Assembly (NCBI GenBank): GCA_000507305.1
Contig: DF239162.1
Location: 193,501-257,500 of the forward strand
Length of the DNA: 64,000 nt
Direction of reading: 5' to 3'
Source of the DNA: Breviolum minutum Mf 1.05b.01
Lineage: Eukaryota > Sar > Dinophyceae > Suessiales > Symbiodiniaceae
The position numbers and the translations under genes are program-made. This document shows, in pieces, positions 54,556 to 64,000 of the stretch. Numbering within the stretch: position 1 is the first letter of the stretch; the number at the start of each line of letters is the position of its first letter. The notes below the pieces were generated by a model, which searched no databases, was not told the DNA's origin, and saw nothing but the letters and a program-made list of their open reading frames with translations.

Positions 54556-55139
54556 AATATACAACATGAAAGCAAATTACGATAATTCCGGTGCCAAACA
54601 TCGATTCGAAACAAACGTCTCCGCCTGGAGCTGCTCACACCGCTGCTCTGTGCCAAACGTTGTCGGTATTTACCTGGCAAAAAAAACGAAACTTCTCCAA
54701 CGGATTTGCTTGTGGAAGATGCTTGGAAAAGCCAACGATGTAACAACAACAAAATGCTTAGGTTTGCCTAAGATGGTTGGAAAAAACACATATTCTCCCA
54801 AATTACCATCAAAACAAATCCAAGTTCGGGTAGACTTTCGGTAGACTTTCCGGGTATGAGCTTTGTTGCTCGTATGAAATTTGCCTCCAACTTTGCACTG
54901 AACAATTTTGATGAAATTTCCTTTGCTATTTTCAGAAGATATTTCTATTACTCGCTGTTTGTTTTAGGCTTCAGAGTATACTTTCTGTATCATTTGGCCT
55001 CTTTGTAACTCAGATATGATGACCATCCACTCAAAATCGCCGGCCATACTGGCCATGGCTGTCCTGCCGGTGCCCTGGGCGGCGGTTCTTCAGATGTGAA
55101 CCAAAATCATGGTCTTACCAGAAGTTGTCTGGTAATGGC

Positions 55140-55295
55140 TGGTCAACCTACCCCCCCTAACATACTACCCTCAGGAAATAAAGGTTTAATAGCCGGCCTT
55201 ATTAAGGGAAACCAATGGTTAGTAAGCCCTTAATAAGGCCTTAGTTCTGGGGGGAGTACCTTAGGGGGGTAGGTTGACTAGCCATGATCTGGTTT
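55140..55295. mobile_element. Foldback element, family F10 (typical copy)
   Basis: 'gtcaacctacccccccta' and 'taggggggtaggttgac' at the ends; 'aagggaaaccaatggttag' and 'cccttaataaggccttag' inside. Other copies: 21337-21505, 23650-23745 and 50140-50240. Confidence 0.75.
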
Positions 55296-55397
55296 CTTTG
55301 GGTGAAAGTTGCCAAGGTTAAGGTCATCTAATACAAGGGTGTGGGGAAGATGAACTTGGCAACACCAATCAAACATGGGGTCATCCTTTTCCTACTG

Positions 55398-55502
55398 TTG
55401 ATGGAAGAAATCCTGCACCAGTTGAGGTTGGTAGATCAACCCATTATTTACAAGGTTTCATACATCACAGGTGGTTGTTTCGGATTTCTTCCATCAACAG
55501 TA
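55398..55502. mobile_element. Foldback element, family F4
   Basis: 'tactgttgatggaagaaatc' pairs with 'gatttcttccatcaacagta'; inside, 'gcaccagttgaggttggtag' and 'catcacaggtggttg'. Confidence 0.85.
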
Positions 55503-56629
55503 GTGAATGCTTGAGCAACCCCATCTTGAAAATATCAGTCAAAATTGGATCATCTATGCAGGCAAGGGTAAAAAAACATATTTGCAACCACCCTTCTAGT
55601 TTTTCACCAAATGTTTCAATGTGTGTGCTTTTTTTTGGCAAAGTAAAAACATCAGTGCCCTAAGAATCCTGACACCTCAAAAGTGGCTAGCAGGGGTGTA
55701 CAGGTATATAATTGCTTAGCTTTCCAGACATCTAAAAATCGATGCTTTGGCCAATCAACTTGGATTTGCTTGTGGAAGATACTTGGAAAAAAGTCACCCA
55801 AAACATCTTCTCCCAAATGGTGGTGAAAAATGGTGATTTACCGTGATGGAATCCGTAAAAAAATCACCAACCAAATAACCAAAAGTAATCTATTTTGCTA
55901 TGGCAGCTGGGTCCTGCCAAAACACTGATTCAAACCAGTGGATTTCATGAAGGTTGAAGATAGGGGAACTCCCTTCATTGAAAAAATCAATCATTAGGGT
56001 GTGGAATTATATAACTTTCTTTTTTCTGGGGGACTTATGTTTTGTTTTTCTATGGTTTCAATTGGAGGCAAATAGATTATTCACCCACTTAGTTCCCAGG
56101 GTTTTGGCAGCAAATGCACCATCCAATCTCCGCTATAAACTCATCTTCCGAAGCCCCCGAACAAAAAAACCCTTCATGGGAATTTATAGGAATTTAAGGG
56201 TTTATTAACAATCACTGTCCTTAAGGTGTTGGATTGGACAATTTGTCTCAACAATTCATCATGGAAAATTTCCAATGAACTTCACTAAGTGTTTTGTTGT
56301 CATCCTCCTTTGGTACACCCGCGAAAACTAACATTTTGAAGCTGAAAAAAGGCCCTCAAAGTAAAAGGAGAAACATCGACCCAAACCACCAATTTTTGTG
56401 GTTCCATTCGTGAGATATTTTTGGGAAGCACCCTCCACAAAACTGACAGCAAAAGCCCCTGAAAATGGGCCGGGCCGCAAAAGGAAACGATCGTCTTCCA
56501 ACCATCAATTTTCAGGTACAAGCTTTTAAATCCCTTTAATGTCCACTAAAAAATGGCCAATTCATAAGGAAAGTAGTCTTCCAACCACACGCTAGTTTTT
56601 GTTTGGGGAGCAAATGTCTCGGCATCCAC

Positions 56630-56689
56630 CCCTCATCGGCTGGACTGAGAAACCCTGCCTCACTCCGGCCGAACAGGCTGTCTCTACAG
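56630..56689 (-). CDS. Possible exon (strand uncertain)
   Basis: Minus strand: very strong acceptor CTATTTTTTCAG, then VETACSAGVRQGFSVQPMR and a GTGGAT donor. Plus strand over the same DNA: MSRHPPLIGWTEKPCLTPAE running on into QAVSTAEKIARENVAVKLLP, also very protein-like. I cannot decide between them. Confidence 0.3.
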
Positions 56690-56886
56690 CTGAAAAAATA
56701 GCCAGAGAAAATGTTGCGGTAAAATTGTTGCCATTCCCAAATGCGCCGAATGTGTGGATTATTTACCTACATGAAAGGTGAAAAATGGCCACGTGAACAA
56801 GGGGAAATGTAGATACATATTCCATAAATGGAATCTGGATTGAAAAAACACCTTGAGAAGATGTGACAGTAACACAAAATCCATCC

Positions 56887-56992
56887 TACTGTTGATGGGA
56901 GAAATCCTGCACCACTTGGGATGTATAAACCCTGTGAACAAGGGGATAAACTACCTATCAACTGGTGCAGGATTTCTTCCATCAACAGCATC
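56887..56992. mobile_element. Foldback element, family F4
   Basis: 'actgttgatgggagaaatcc' pairs with 'ggatttcttccatcaacag', with 'tgtataaaccctgtgaac' inside. Confidence 0.8.
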
Positions 56993-57158
56993 TCATTTAA
57001 ATTCCAGCTGCTGCTTGGGTGTTTTTAAAGGGTTACAACTTGCCAAAAGAGCGGCAAATTTTCCTTGATCCTCCTCGGATACAAGGTTTTCGTTATCAAG
57101 TGATCCCCTCATAAACATCACAAAAAAGTGGACATGCTGCGTCGCAAACAAAAAAGTA

Positions 57159-57295
57159 CTGGGATGTCCTGCTGCTACTTAAATGGATTATTTCACCCCT
57201 ATATAAGCAGGTTAGATACGTCCCATAAATAGGTGAAATAAAGCAACCTACTATAACTTGTTACGATCACTTCAAGCCGAACACCCTAGTAGGTC
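57159..57295. mobile_element. Foldback element, family F6
   Basis: 'actgggatgtcctgctgcta', 'tggattatttcacccctata', 'agcaggttagatacgtccc' and 'acaccctagtaggtc'. Confidence 0.75.
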
Positions 57296-57438
57296 GCCCA
57301 AAGAAAGGTTCACCCAGTTTTTCAAGGGCGCGACCTTTTTCCATCTGCACGTGGAGGGAGGTGAAGTGTGGTGAAGTGTGAAGTGTGAGGTCGTTCCATC
57401 AAAGAGGTCAACAAAAACACATCATCATAGTAGCCCTT

Positions 57439-57545
57439 ACTGTTGATGGAAGAAATCCGGCTAAACAGTTGAGGTTGGTAGTTCATCCCAAAAATTAGTG
57501 GTCTTTTACATCCCAGGTGGTGCAGGATTTCTTCCATCAACAGTA
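57439..57545. mobile_element. Foldback element, family F4 (typical copy)
   Basis: Ends 'actgttgatggaagaaatcc' and 'ggatttcttccatcaacagt' are perfect inverts of 19-20 bp. Inside: 'agttgaggttggtagttc' and 'catcccaggtggtgcagg'. Others: 10897-10996, 18170-18284, 40870-40966, 55398-55502 and 56887-56992, with diverged copies near 12268-12375 and 52630-52707. Confidence 0.85.
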
Positions 57546-58041
57546 TAACCTGTAAAGCCTTTGTAAACAAATCTTTCTTCTTACTTGGATTTGTTCGATG
57601 TTTGGAAACAGTTCCAAAAGAATTCTCACAATTGGTGGTGAAAAACGGTGATTTACCATTGTAGAAAGTAAAAAATCACTTTAAACAAATCCATGCCCTA
57701 AAAAATTGACAGACCAAGAGAACCAATAAATGAATAAAATTTTTAGTTCGTTGGTGCTTCCAACCCAATTCAAACATATTCGTCGAAACGAATCATTTCC
57801 TCAGGGGCGAAAAAAAAAGGCAAATATATGAATCCACCATCTATGGTTTTGAAATCATCGGAATCTGAGGGTACTCCCGTACTCCCCATGCCACCCCCCC
57901 TGCCCTTCCCAGGAAATACCCGGCCTTATTGAGGGATTCTTATGGGATCATGGTGGTTAATAAACCGTTAGCCATTGGATTCACTCAACACTGCAGCTTC
58001 AGTTGATGGGAACCACCTGAGCAACGCTCAAAACCCGTGAA

Positions 58042-58284
58042 TGACATTCCATTATACTCATTGGTTCATTGAGATCCTTATAGTGGTCTATAAGAATCTC
58101 CATATTACTGGGTAGTATTTCATTCCCTATATATACCCTGGAAGTCCAAGACCAAACAAAGAATGGTCGTTTGGATGATCCATGTAAGGGATTCCCGATC
58201 CTACCAGCTGGGGAAAAATTTGGTCGACTTGGACGTCCTGGGTATACACATCAAATCAACCAGGGGATTTTGGTCATTACTCAC
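58042..58284. mobile_element. Interrupted F1 element ending exactly at a splice donor
   Basis: F1 sequence runs 58042-58140 ('gacattccattatactcatt' to 'ccctatatataccctgg') and resumes at about 58256 ('aaccaggggattttggtc'), with about 110 foreign bases between. On the minus strand it starts GTGAGTAATGACC directly after predicted exon 58285-58347. Confidence 0.65.
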
Positions 58285-58347
58285 CTGCCAAAGGATCGAC
58301 ACCACACCTTCGAAATGGCATCACGGCAATACATGAGAAACGAAGGT
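58285..58347 (-). CDS. Possible exon whose donor is the end of an F1 element
   Basis: Acceptor GGGTGGAAAAG, 20 codons (LRFSCIAVMPFRRCGVDPLA) and canonical donor GTGAGTAA, which is the terminus of the F1 element beside it. Phase 1 to 1. The plus strand is open as well (HHTFEMASRQYMRNEG). Confidence 0.35.
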
Positions 58348-58404
58348 CTTTTCCACCCCCGATATCGCAAGCAACAAAAAAACGGTTGTGTAACAGATTT
58401 GTTC

Positions 58405-58496
58405 CCCATAGGATCCATGTATGGTATATTTACCTACATGAAAACCATAAAGATCAACCACATGTAGGTAAATATACCATACATGGATCCTATGGG
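58405..58496. mobile_element. Perfect 36-bp inverted repeat, family F12
   Basis: Arms 58405-58440 and 58461-58496 are exact reverse complements over 36 bases (starting cccataggatccatgtatgg), with a 20-base spacer. Related, less perfect copies: 62680-62780; half copies near 29605-29650 and 41268-41310. Perfect arms suggest a recent insertion or active repair of the hairpin. Confidence 0.9.
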
Positions 58497-61400
58497 TTCT
58501 ATTCAAGTCTTTTCCTCTTCAGAGGTGTAAAGCCTTCGTATAACCCTTCTAACCACCTCGCGACTGAGGCTAGCTACTCTTCGAACAGAGAAGCCAAGCT
58601 TTCGTGAATTCTCAATGCATGAAAATTCGTTTAAAGTTTTTGGGTCAATCATGAAGCAAACATTGCAGGTCAAGATGAAGTAGATTTCTTAAATGATTTC
58701 TTGACCCATCATGAAGAGATGTTTCACCCCGATGAAAACTGCAACTCTCCACATCTTTTGACTTTCAAATTCAAAAGTTATCGGCCGCTTCTCAAGTCAC
58801 AACGTGCAAATTCATCCTGGTTGTTAGAAACATGTGTTTTTTCAGCAACTTCTCGGTTTTTTCTTATGAAGATCAGTTCCATCTATTCTTTTTGTGTGTG
58901 TTTTTTGATGGACAACATCTACCTATTAGGTGATTCACCACTGGACAAATTGTGTTGCTGATGTTCATTGGTGTTTCATGGAATTTCCATCTTGAATTCA
59001 AAAGTTGATCTTGTTGGATATTCATCATCTTGAGTGATGAAGGATTTTTGTCCAACAATATCATGTAGGGCATCTCATATTTCATCCTCTTGGAAACTGA
59101 ACTTTTTTGTGAACCATCCTTGGCATGAGAAAAACAAGATCTAAATCTATGGTAGTCTATGGTAAGATTTTCCAGTCTCCTTTGCATGGAAATCAAACTC
59201 AGGACTTTGTGAAAGCGATGTTTTCCTACAACATCATTCTTGCCCTTGCTAGCTGGTTGAACCACCGATTCGAAAAACACGATTCGAAAAACACTATGTG
59301 CAGCCGTCATAAAAGGGAATCATGAAAACCCACCCCAAAGTTTACTACCAAAAAACCACAAAACAATCTCCAAAATCAAACATCCTTGAAGCAACCTATT
59401 CATGTTGTTTTGTTACTCCCAAAAACGCACATTTTGAACCTGAAAAAGGCCCCGAAATGGAAAAAGGAAAGGACAACGGGTCCAAACTATCAATTCTTGG
59501 CTTCCACGTTAGTTTTCTTTTTGGGGTGGGTATATATATATTGTCTTTTTCTTTCAGACTGTTGGCACCACAACAACCATCCCCCAGGTAATGAGGCATA
59601 TCTTGGCTGTCCACATCTTACCGAAACATCATCATGAAAGCTTCTCTGCTTCGAATTGGAAGACGAACAAAAAACTGCTGAGTTTTGTAGTCATCTCGGT
59701 GGAGGAGAATACCAGTGACATGCACAAAAAAATAGTAGCATGGTACTGAACCTTGCATTTGCTCCCTAGTGATTTGTTGTTCTTGTTGCTGCTATTGTTG
59801 TTGGTGTTGTTTGCTGTTGTTTGCTTTTGGCCTTGTTCTAGCCAATCAAATCTGAATTTGGAACCACAACCCACTGAAAAGATGAAAAGGCAAAACAATG
59901 ATGAACATCCATGGGGCCCCAACATTTCAGAAAAAAAGGTGCAACAGGTTGGGTCTGGCCCCCTCCCAGGATGCAATCGTGACCACAAAAACATCTTCTT
60001 TTTTACTTGGATTTGCTTCTTCAATTCATGGAAAAGACATCCCCCAAATGATGGTTTAATGGCAATTTACCATGGTTTAATCCATAAAAAATCACCATCA
60101 AAACAAATCCAAGAAATTTTCTTTCATAAAATGTGCTCCGTTTCTTTGTAACTTTACAGGGATAAACTCATTGTTACACTTTGGGGGGGGGTAACATCAG
60201 TAGGTAACTTTTGGGATCCGGAAGATCCCAAACTCACGGCAGGTAGACTTCCCCAACATGGAAGCTGTTATAGCTGGGAGGTGAAATTTCCAAACCCAAG
60301 TTATACGAAACAAGATGGGCCCCATTAACTCCACTTATATATAGGAGTGAAATTAACCAAAAGTCACCCATGAAAAATTTGCGGCCATTTTTTACAGGGC
60401 CCCATGGCTCCATTTATAACGATCTTAGGGGTCCCCCTGTGTAGTCTGTCAATGTTTTTTGTTACGCCAACGGTTCCAACAACGATTCCATAGGATCACT
60501 GGAATCTGATTGGTCCTCTACCACCAAAGTAACGGACATTGCCGCATTTCCATGGAATCTTTTCATTACGCAGGGAACTGTGGGACGTTCGGATCGCAGG
60601 CAGGATCTGCTATGAGAAGTTCATGGTGAGAATTTTGATGAAAAAAAACGTGGTACCTGGGAATGTGTACATGGAGTATTCGGGGAGTCATATCTGAGTC
60701 ATTGACATCATACGTACGTATAATAGTATAAATCCAGATATATGTATGTATCTTGGCCATGTCAAAGAAGTATGTAGAATATCTTCAAACTGAAAAGGAA
60801 CTTCAAATCCAAAACTCATCATTTTTTGTTGGAAGAACACTGATTCAAACATCATTTTTCTAAGTTATCTAGGTGGTTTCACCCTGGTTGAACAATAAGC
60901 TTGTCAACATTGGACATGTTCCCCAAGTAGGGATAAACATTTCCCAGCATATTTGAGCGACGAAAAAGAACCCCTTACTTTCCATTGTACATTTTTTAAA
61001 TAGGGATCCTTATAATATCTTATAATGGCTTAGTATAATCCCCGCATAGGTAGTATGATCCCCGAAAAAAGGGGGTCCTTTTTGCTTTGCTCATTTGTTC
61101 AAGCAACGATTCACTTCACTACACTCCCAGTACGCACAGAGAAGATTCCGCCATGGCAAAACACCACTTTTTCCCTGGTAAATACTATCAAGTTGGGTGT
61201 TGTTCCATGAGCATATGTTGGTTTACTAGAGGGGAACTCCAATTTTTGTTTCTTGTCTGACAACGCGCCACGTCGTTTTTTGGTCTTGGCCCAGTTGAAA
61301 CAACGACAGCAAATTCGGGGAAACAAACCGTAACTGGGATGTCCATGGTACTTAGTAGATGGATTGTAAGTAAGTATAATAATTCCTAAACCTCAAAAAA

Positions 61401-61507
61401 GTGGCATTTTGGGGAGGATTCCCGCACTAAACCACCAGCATTTGTGGTGACCGTCCATTAAATGATCGCTTGATGTAATTCGTTGCTCGGGCCACAGTTC
61501 GCCGAAT
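58497..61507. other. Stretch without a convincing exon
   Basis: F3 (60007-60112), F8 (60310-60445), one half of a diverged duplicate pair (60491-60563), an F2-like remnant (60870-60960) and F1 (60973-61097). At 58600-59300 and 59320-59640 I see AT-rich unique sequence and short open frames only; 'cccaaaaacgcacattttgaacctg' near 59420 resembles 56310-56345, another dispersed repeat. Confidence 0.4.
60973..61097. mobile_element. Foldback/introner-like element, family F1
   Basis: 'cttactttccattgtacatt', 'aatagggatccttataatat', 'ggtagtatgatccccgaaa' and 'tttgctttgctcatttg'. Confidence 0.7.
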
Positions 61508-61872
61508 CTACTGCCAGCCGTTGGCCACACAGAGTCGCGTCAAGGCCTCATGGAGTGGAAGAGGATTCGACAAATCTCTCAAATGTGAGTCGATACCATG
61601 ATGAAAGGTGTATGTATATATATATATATATAGGAAATTGTATATATAATATTTGATAAATAAAACATGAGATATGAAATATTTGATATAATGATAATAT
61701 TCGAAATATGAAATATAGAGGAGGGAATATGATATTTGCATGCACGATATACCTGATATCTGAAATATGATGGAACATGACAAACGATATCTTGTTCATG
61801 GTAAAGGCATCCTCCGAAAAACACCGGTTGACAAACGAAGTGACGTACCGACCCATTGGCGTACTGTTTTCT
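61508..61872 (-). CDS. Last two exons of an unidentified minus-strand gene
   Basis: Exon 61872-61786 (ENSTPMGRYVTSFVNRCFSE, DAFTMNKI) follows acceptor AAAAGATCCCCAAG and leaves in phase 2 before GTTTGT. Exon 61577-61508 enters with one base and reads DLSNPLPLHEALTRLCVANG, WQ, then TAG. Phases agree and both have clear C/G-ending codons. The 208-bp intron between them is AT-rich (61610-61700). No family recognised. The exon just upstream lies beside an F9 copy (61880-62060). Confidence 0.6.
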
Positions 61873-62370
61873 CTTGGGGATCTTTTCATGGGAAATCTAA
61901 GGGAGCCACCTCTCCTGAATGCCATCCCCCGCTGGTGAAATAGCTTGCCCGATCTTGCCCGAATACAAATTCTTTTAAGGACGATGGCGAAAAGAATTAT
62001 TCCTTAATAAGGCCGTCCATTGTGGGGGAGTACCCTTGAATGATTTTTTGGGATCTCTTCAAATTTCAAGATATCTTTATCATACATCATCATACTGTGA
62101 TACAGTTGATGTATCTGGCCAAAGTATAATATTTCACCAACCTAGATTTGCCTGAAATAATGGGATTTCCCTTCCTCAGCTACATTTTGGGGTGAGGTCA
62201 TGTGAGGTCGCTATAATTTGACCAAATGCATCAGACACTGTTTCCGTGTTACTGACTAAAGTCGAGGTTGGTAGTTGAAACCACCCAAAACTCACCATAG
62301 GTTCGATAAATGCCAGGCGATTCGCCATCAACAGACCCTTCCTCACATGAGCCAAAAAAAAATCTCTTAC

Positions 62371-62505
62371 TTTCCATGAAATACTGGTTGTTTAATAGAG
62401 GTCCTCATTTCATGGTTTATGGTATAATTGGGTAGTATTTCATCCCCTAGGCCCTATAAAGCCAATATACCCTAAACAGCCAGGCTTGTTTTCATTGCTC
62501 ACATG
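62371..62505. mobile_element. Foldback/introner-like element, family F1
   Basis: 'cttactttccatgaaatact', 'aatagaggtcctcatttcat', 'aattgggtagtatttcatcc', 'aaacagccaggcttg' and 'tttcattgctcacatg'. Confidence 0.75.
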
Positions 62506-63250
62506 ATCACGGAATGGAACATGGCTTCAACCTTTGGAGAAAATGATTGATTTCAAGGGAACCATTTTCCAGTTCCATCATTTTTTCAGGAAGGGTAGAT
62601 GTTGAAATGGTACAAGGAGTATCCTATAAAGATAGATATTACAGTACTCAACAGGACTATATACACTATATTTTCCTATATCCATAGCATCCATGTATGT
62701 TTTTTTTACCTACATTTACCACAAAAATCAACCTTTCACGCAGGTAAATATAGCATTCCCATGGATCCTATAGGATATATCATATTCCTATATATTCTAT
62801 CTATATATGATATAAATCTGGGCGCATGTTCTTGACTTCGGAGGTAAAAAGGGGAACATGAAGTATCACTTCAGTCTATCTTTGTCCCACTGAGATAGTG
62901 GTTCAAATTATAAAATATTACATTGTTAACCTTCAAACAATTGAAACAACATATCAAACAATATGATTCGATATTAATCCTTGTCACTGGTATGCTCCGA
63001 CAAAAACCGGTAGGGATCAGGACACATTATGAAATACTAAATTCCCCTCAAAATTTATCATCATCACAAATCAGCAAACCTGACTTTTCTGAACCAACAA
63101 AAGACGCAAAATTTGGGGGTTTCCAACAATAGTGGTACCCCGAAATGGATGGTTTGTAATGGAAAACCCTATTAAAATGGATGATTTGGGGGTACCACTA
63201 TTTTCGGAAACATCCATTTGCCAAACAACTTCCACCCCCCCAACACCGAC
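62506..63250. other. Intergenic or intronic, no exon seen
   Basis: Holds an F12-like palindrome (62680-62780), AT-rich sequence at 62780-62830 and F11 (63125-63225). No coding island noticed. Confidence 0.45.
63125..63225. mobile_element. Foldback element, family F11 (typical copy)
   Basis: 'caatagtggtaccccgaaat' against 'gggggtaccactattttcgg', flanked by 'ggatggtttgtaatggaaa' and 'ttaaaatggatgattt'. Other copies: 21088-21205, 23800-23905 and 49915-50020; a half copy is at 15010-15085. Confidence 0.8.
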
Positions 63251-63356
63251 AGAATTCCCGTTGGCATCATCACACCCTTTGAGGCTCCAAGTGACGGGTA
63301 GTAACTCCATGTCAACCTTTCGATCTTCCTCGCCACGGAACGTATACGTAAAAGAC
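63251..63356 (-). CDS. Internal exon of an unidentified minus-strand gene
   Basis: Acceptor TTTCCCAAAAAG, then 35 codons (SFTYTFRGEEDRKVDMELLP, VTWSLKGCDDANGNS) and a GTCGGT donor. Phase 2 to 0. F11 begins within 30 bases of the donor. It may be an upstream exon of the gene ending at 61508. Confidence 0.5.
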
Positions 63357-64000
63357 CTTTTTGGGAAAGGCGAAAATAAATATCTTGGAAAATTTATGTA
63401 GGGCTTCTAATTTTCAAGTTTTAGAAGTCCGTCTATGCTGGTATCATCTTGTGTTAATTTATGAGTAGCTGCTCTTGAAGATTTGTTTGTTTTTTTTTTT
63501 TCGAAAGTCACCACTTCAAACTGTCAGGTCGACTTTAGTTTGAGTGGGGAATACACCATCCAATCATAAACGAAATGCTGGGTCATGTGAGTTTCCTTTT
63601 CGCATATATGTTGACTATCTATATATCTAAAAAAAACGCACCTCAGATACGAAGCAATGCAGTTTTTACATCTGCAAAAAAACACCACCTACCTGGGTGG
63701 TAAACCCTATGGAAGTGATCGTAACAATCGTGGTAGCACCCGTTGGTTTATGTCACCCATTTTACATAAGGGACGTATCCAAGCTACTTATGTAGGGGTG
63801 AAATAATCCATTTAAGTACCAGGACATCTTGAATCTTAGTACCAAATTCCTTCAAAATTTCGTTGATTTTTCTTGAAAATGCCACCAAGATAAAACCAAA
63901 TAATCTTTTGATTCACCAGCTATGCACCAAAAAGCCCCACCCCAAAACAAACCAACGAAAAACCACGTCTTCGCAACACGTTTTAAACCACGTGTTCGAT
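63357..64000. other. Right edge, no exon seen
   Basis: Includes a reversed F6 copy (63698-63832: 'ctatggaagtgatcgtaac' ... 'aggggtgaaataatccattt'). The remainder shows no coding island I trust. Confidence 0.4.

Larger units (their letters stand above)
54556..56629. other. Unresolved stretch
   Basis: Coding-like islands at 54566-54681 (both strands) and 55010-55110 (both strands; the plus reading contains GHTGHGCPAGALGGG), and a possible minus terminal exon at about 56087-56155. Elements: F3 (54700-54825, 55757-55880), F10 (55140-55295), F4 (55398-55502), and a hairpin near 55655-55700 that matches 53785-53870 ('ccctaagaatcctgac'). Confidence 0.4.

Noticed and set aside
1..64000. CRISPR array, tRNA/rRNA genes, plasmid or phage functions, organelle genome
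   Set aside because: No regularly spaced direct repeats with unique spacers, no cloverleaf or rRNA core noticed, and the split genes exclude prokaryotic or phage DNA.
1..64000. Retrotransposon or transposase genes, endogenous viral genes
   Set aside because: No reverse transcriptase, integrase, transposase or capsid motif seen in any frame; the mobile elements here are non-coding.

Overview
This is a nuclear DNA window from a eukaryotic microbe, most likely a dinoflagellate or a close relative. I worked by reading alone, and the species is not identified. Three features point that way. All genes I can join exon to exon lie on the minus strand, one after another. The best-supported gene uses GC or GA splice donors at about half of its introns. 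Intron and spacer DNA is packed with short palindromic (foldback) elements that resemble introners. I saw no rRNA or tRNA gene, no transposase or polymerase gene, no viral gene, no CRISPR array, no prokaryotic operon and no spliced-leader sequence.

The anchor is a class I fructose-1,6-bisphosphate aldolase gene at 5070-25361, minus strand. I could assemble 18 exons whose phases all agree (347 codons plus the last exon). Landmark residues appear in the expected order: TDE, PGVKPHLKVY, FAKWR, IVEPD, FLSGGQS and FSWS. The last exon joins the aldolase body to a long tail made almost only of Lys, Glu and Pro, interrupted by an 801-base run of N. The first coding exon or exons lie upstream and were not found.

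Further minus-strand genes, by position: an unknown gene leaving the window on the left (exons 493-624 and 2005-2080); an unknown four-exon chain at 30825-31732; an unknown gene ending at 33599 with exons up to 38407; a four-exon gene at 39281-41030; exons at 42943-44861; exons at 48394-51168; a G-patch protein gene with exons from 54102 down to 53357 and probably on to 52336; a two-exon gene end at 61508-61872; and an exon at 63251-63356. Apart from the aldolase and the G-patch domain I recognise none of these proteins.

The rest is dominated by at least 14 families of imperfect inverted repeats of about 90-180 bp, many present 5-20 times, plus simple repeats, a 71-bp tandem array, a 15-bp minisatellite with an N gap, and AT-rich tracts. 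Families F1, F2 and F3 lie in one direction in every copy I examined. Several element ends fall on or next to predicted splice donors, and two short introns are mostly one element each. I read the window as a run of co-oriented genes whose introns were built or enlarged by several non-autonomous foldback elements. Exon calls outside the aldolase and G-patch genes rest on reading frame, phase and splice signals only. Many of the GC-richer islands are open on both strands, so those calls need transcript evidence.
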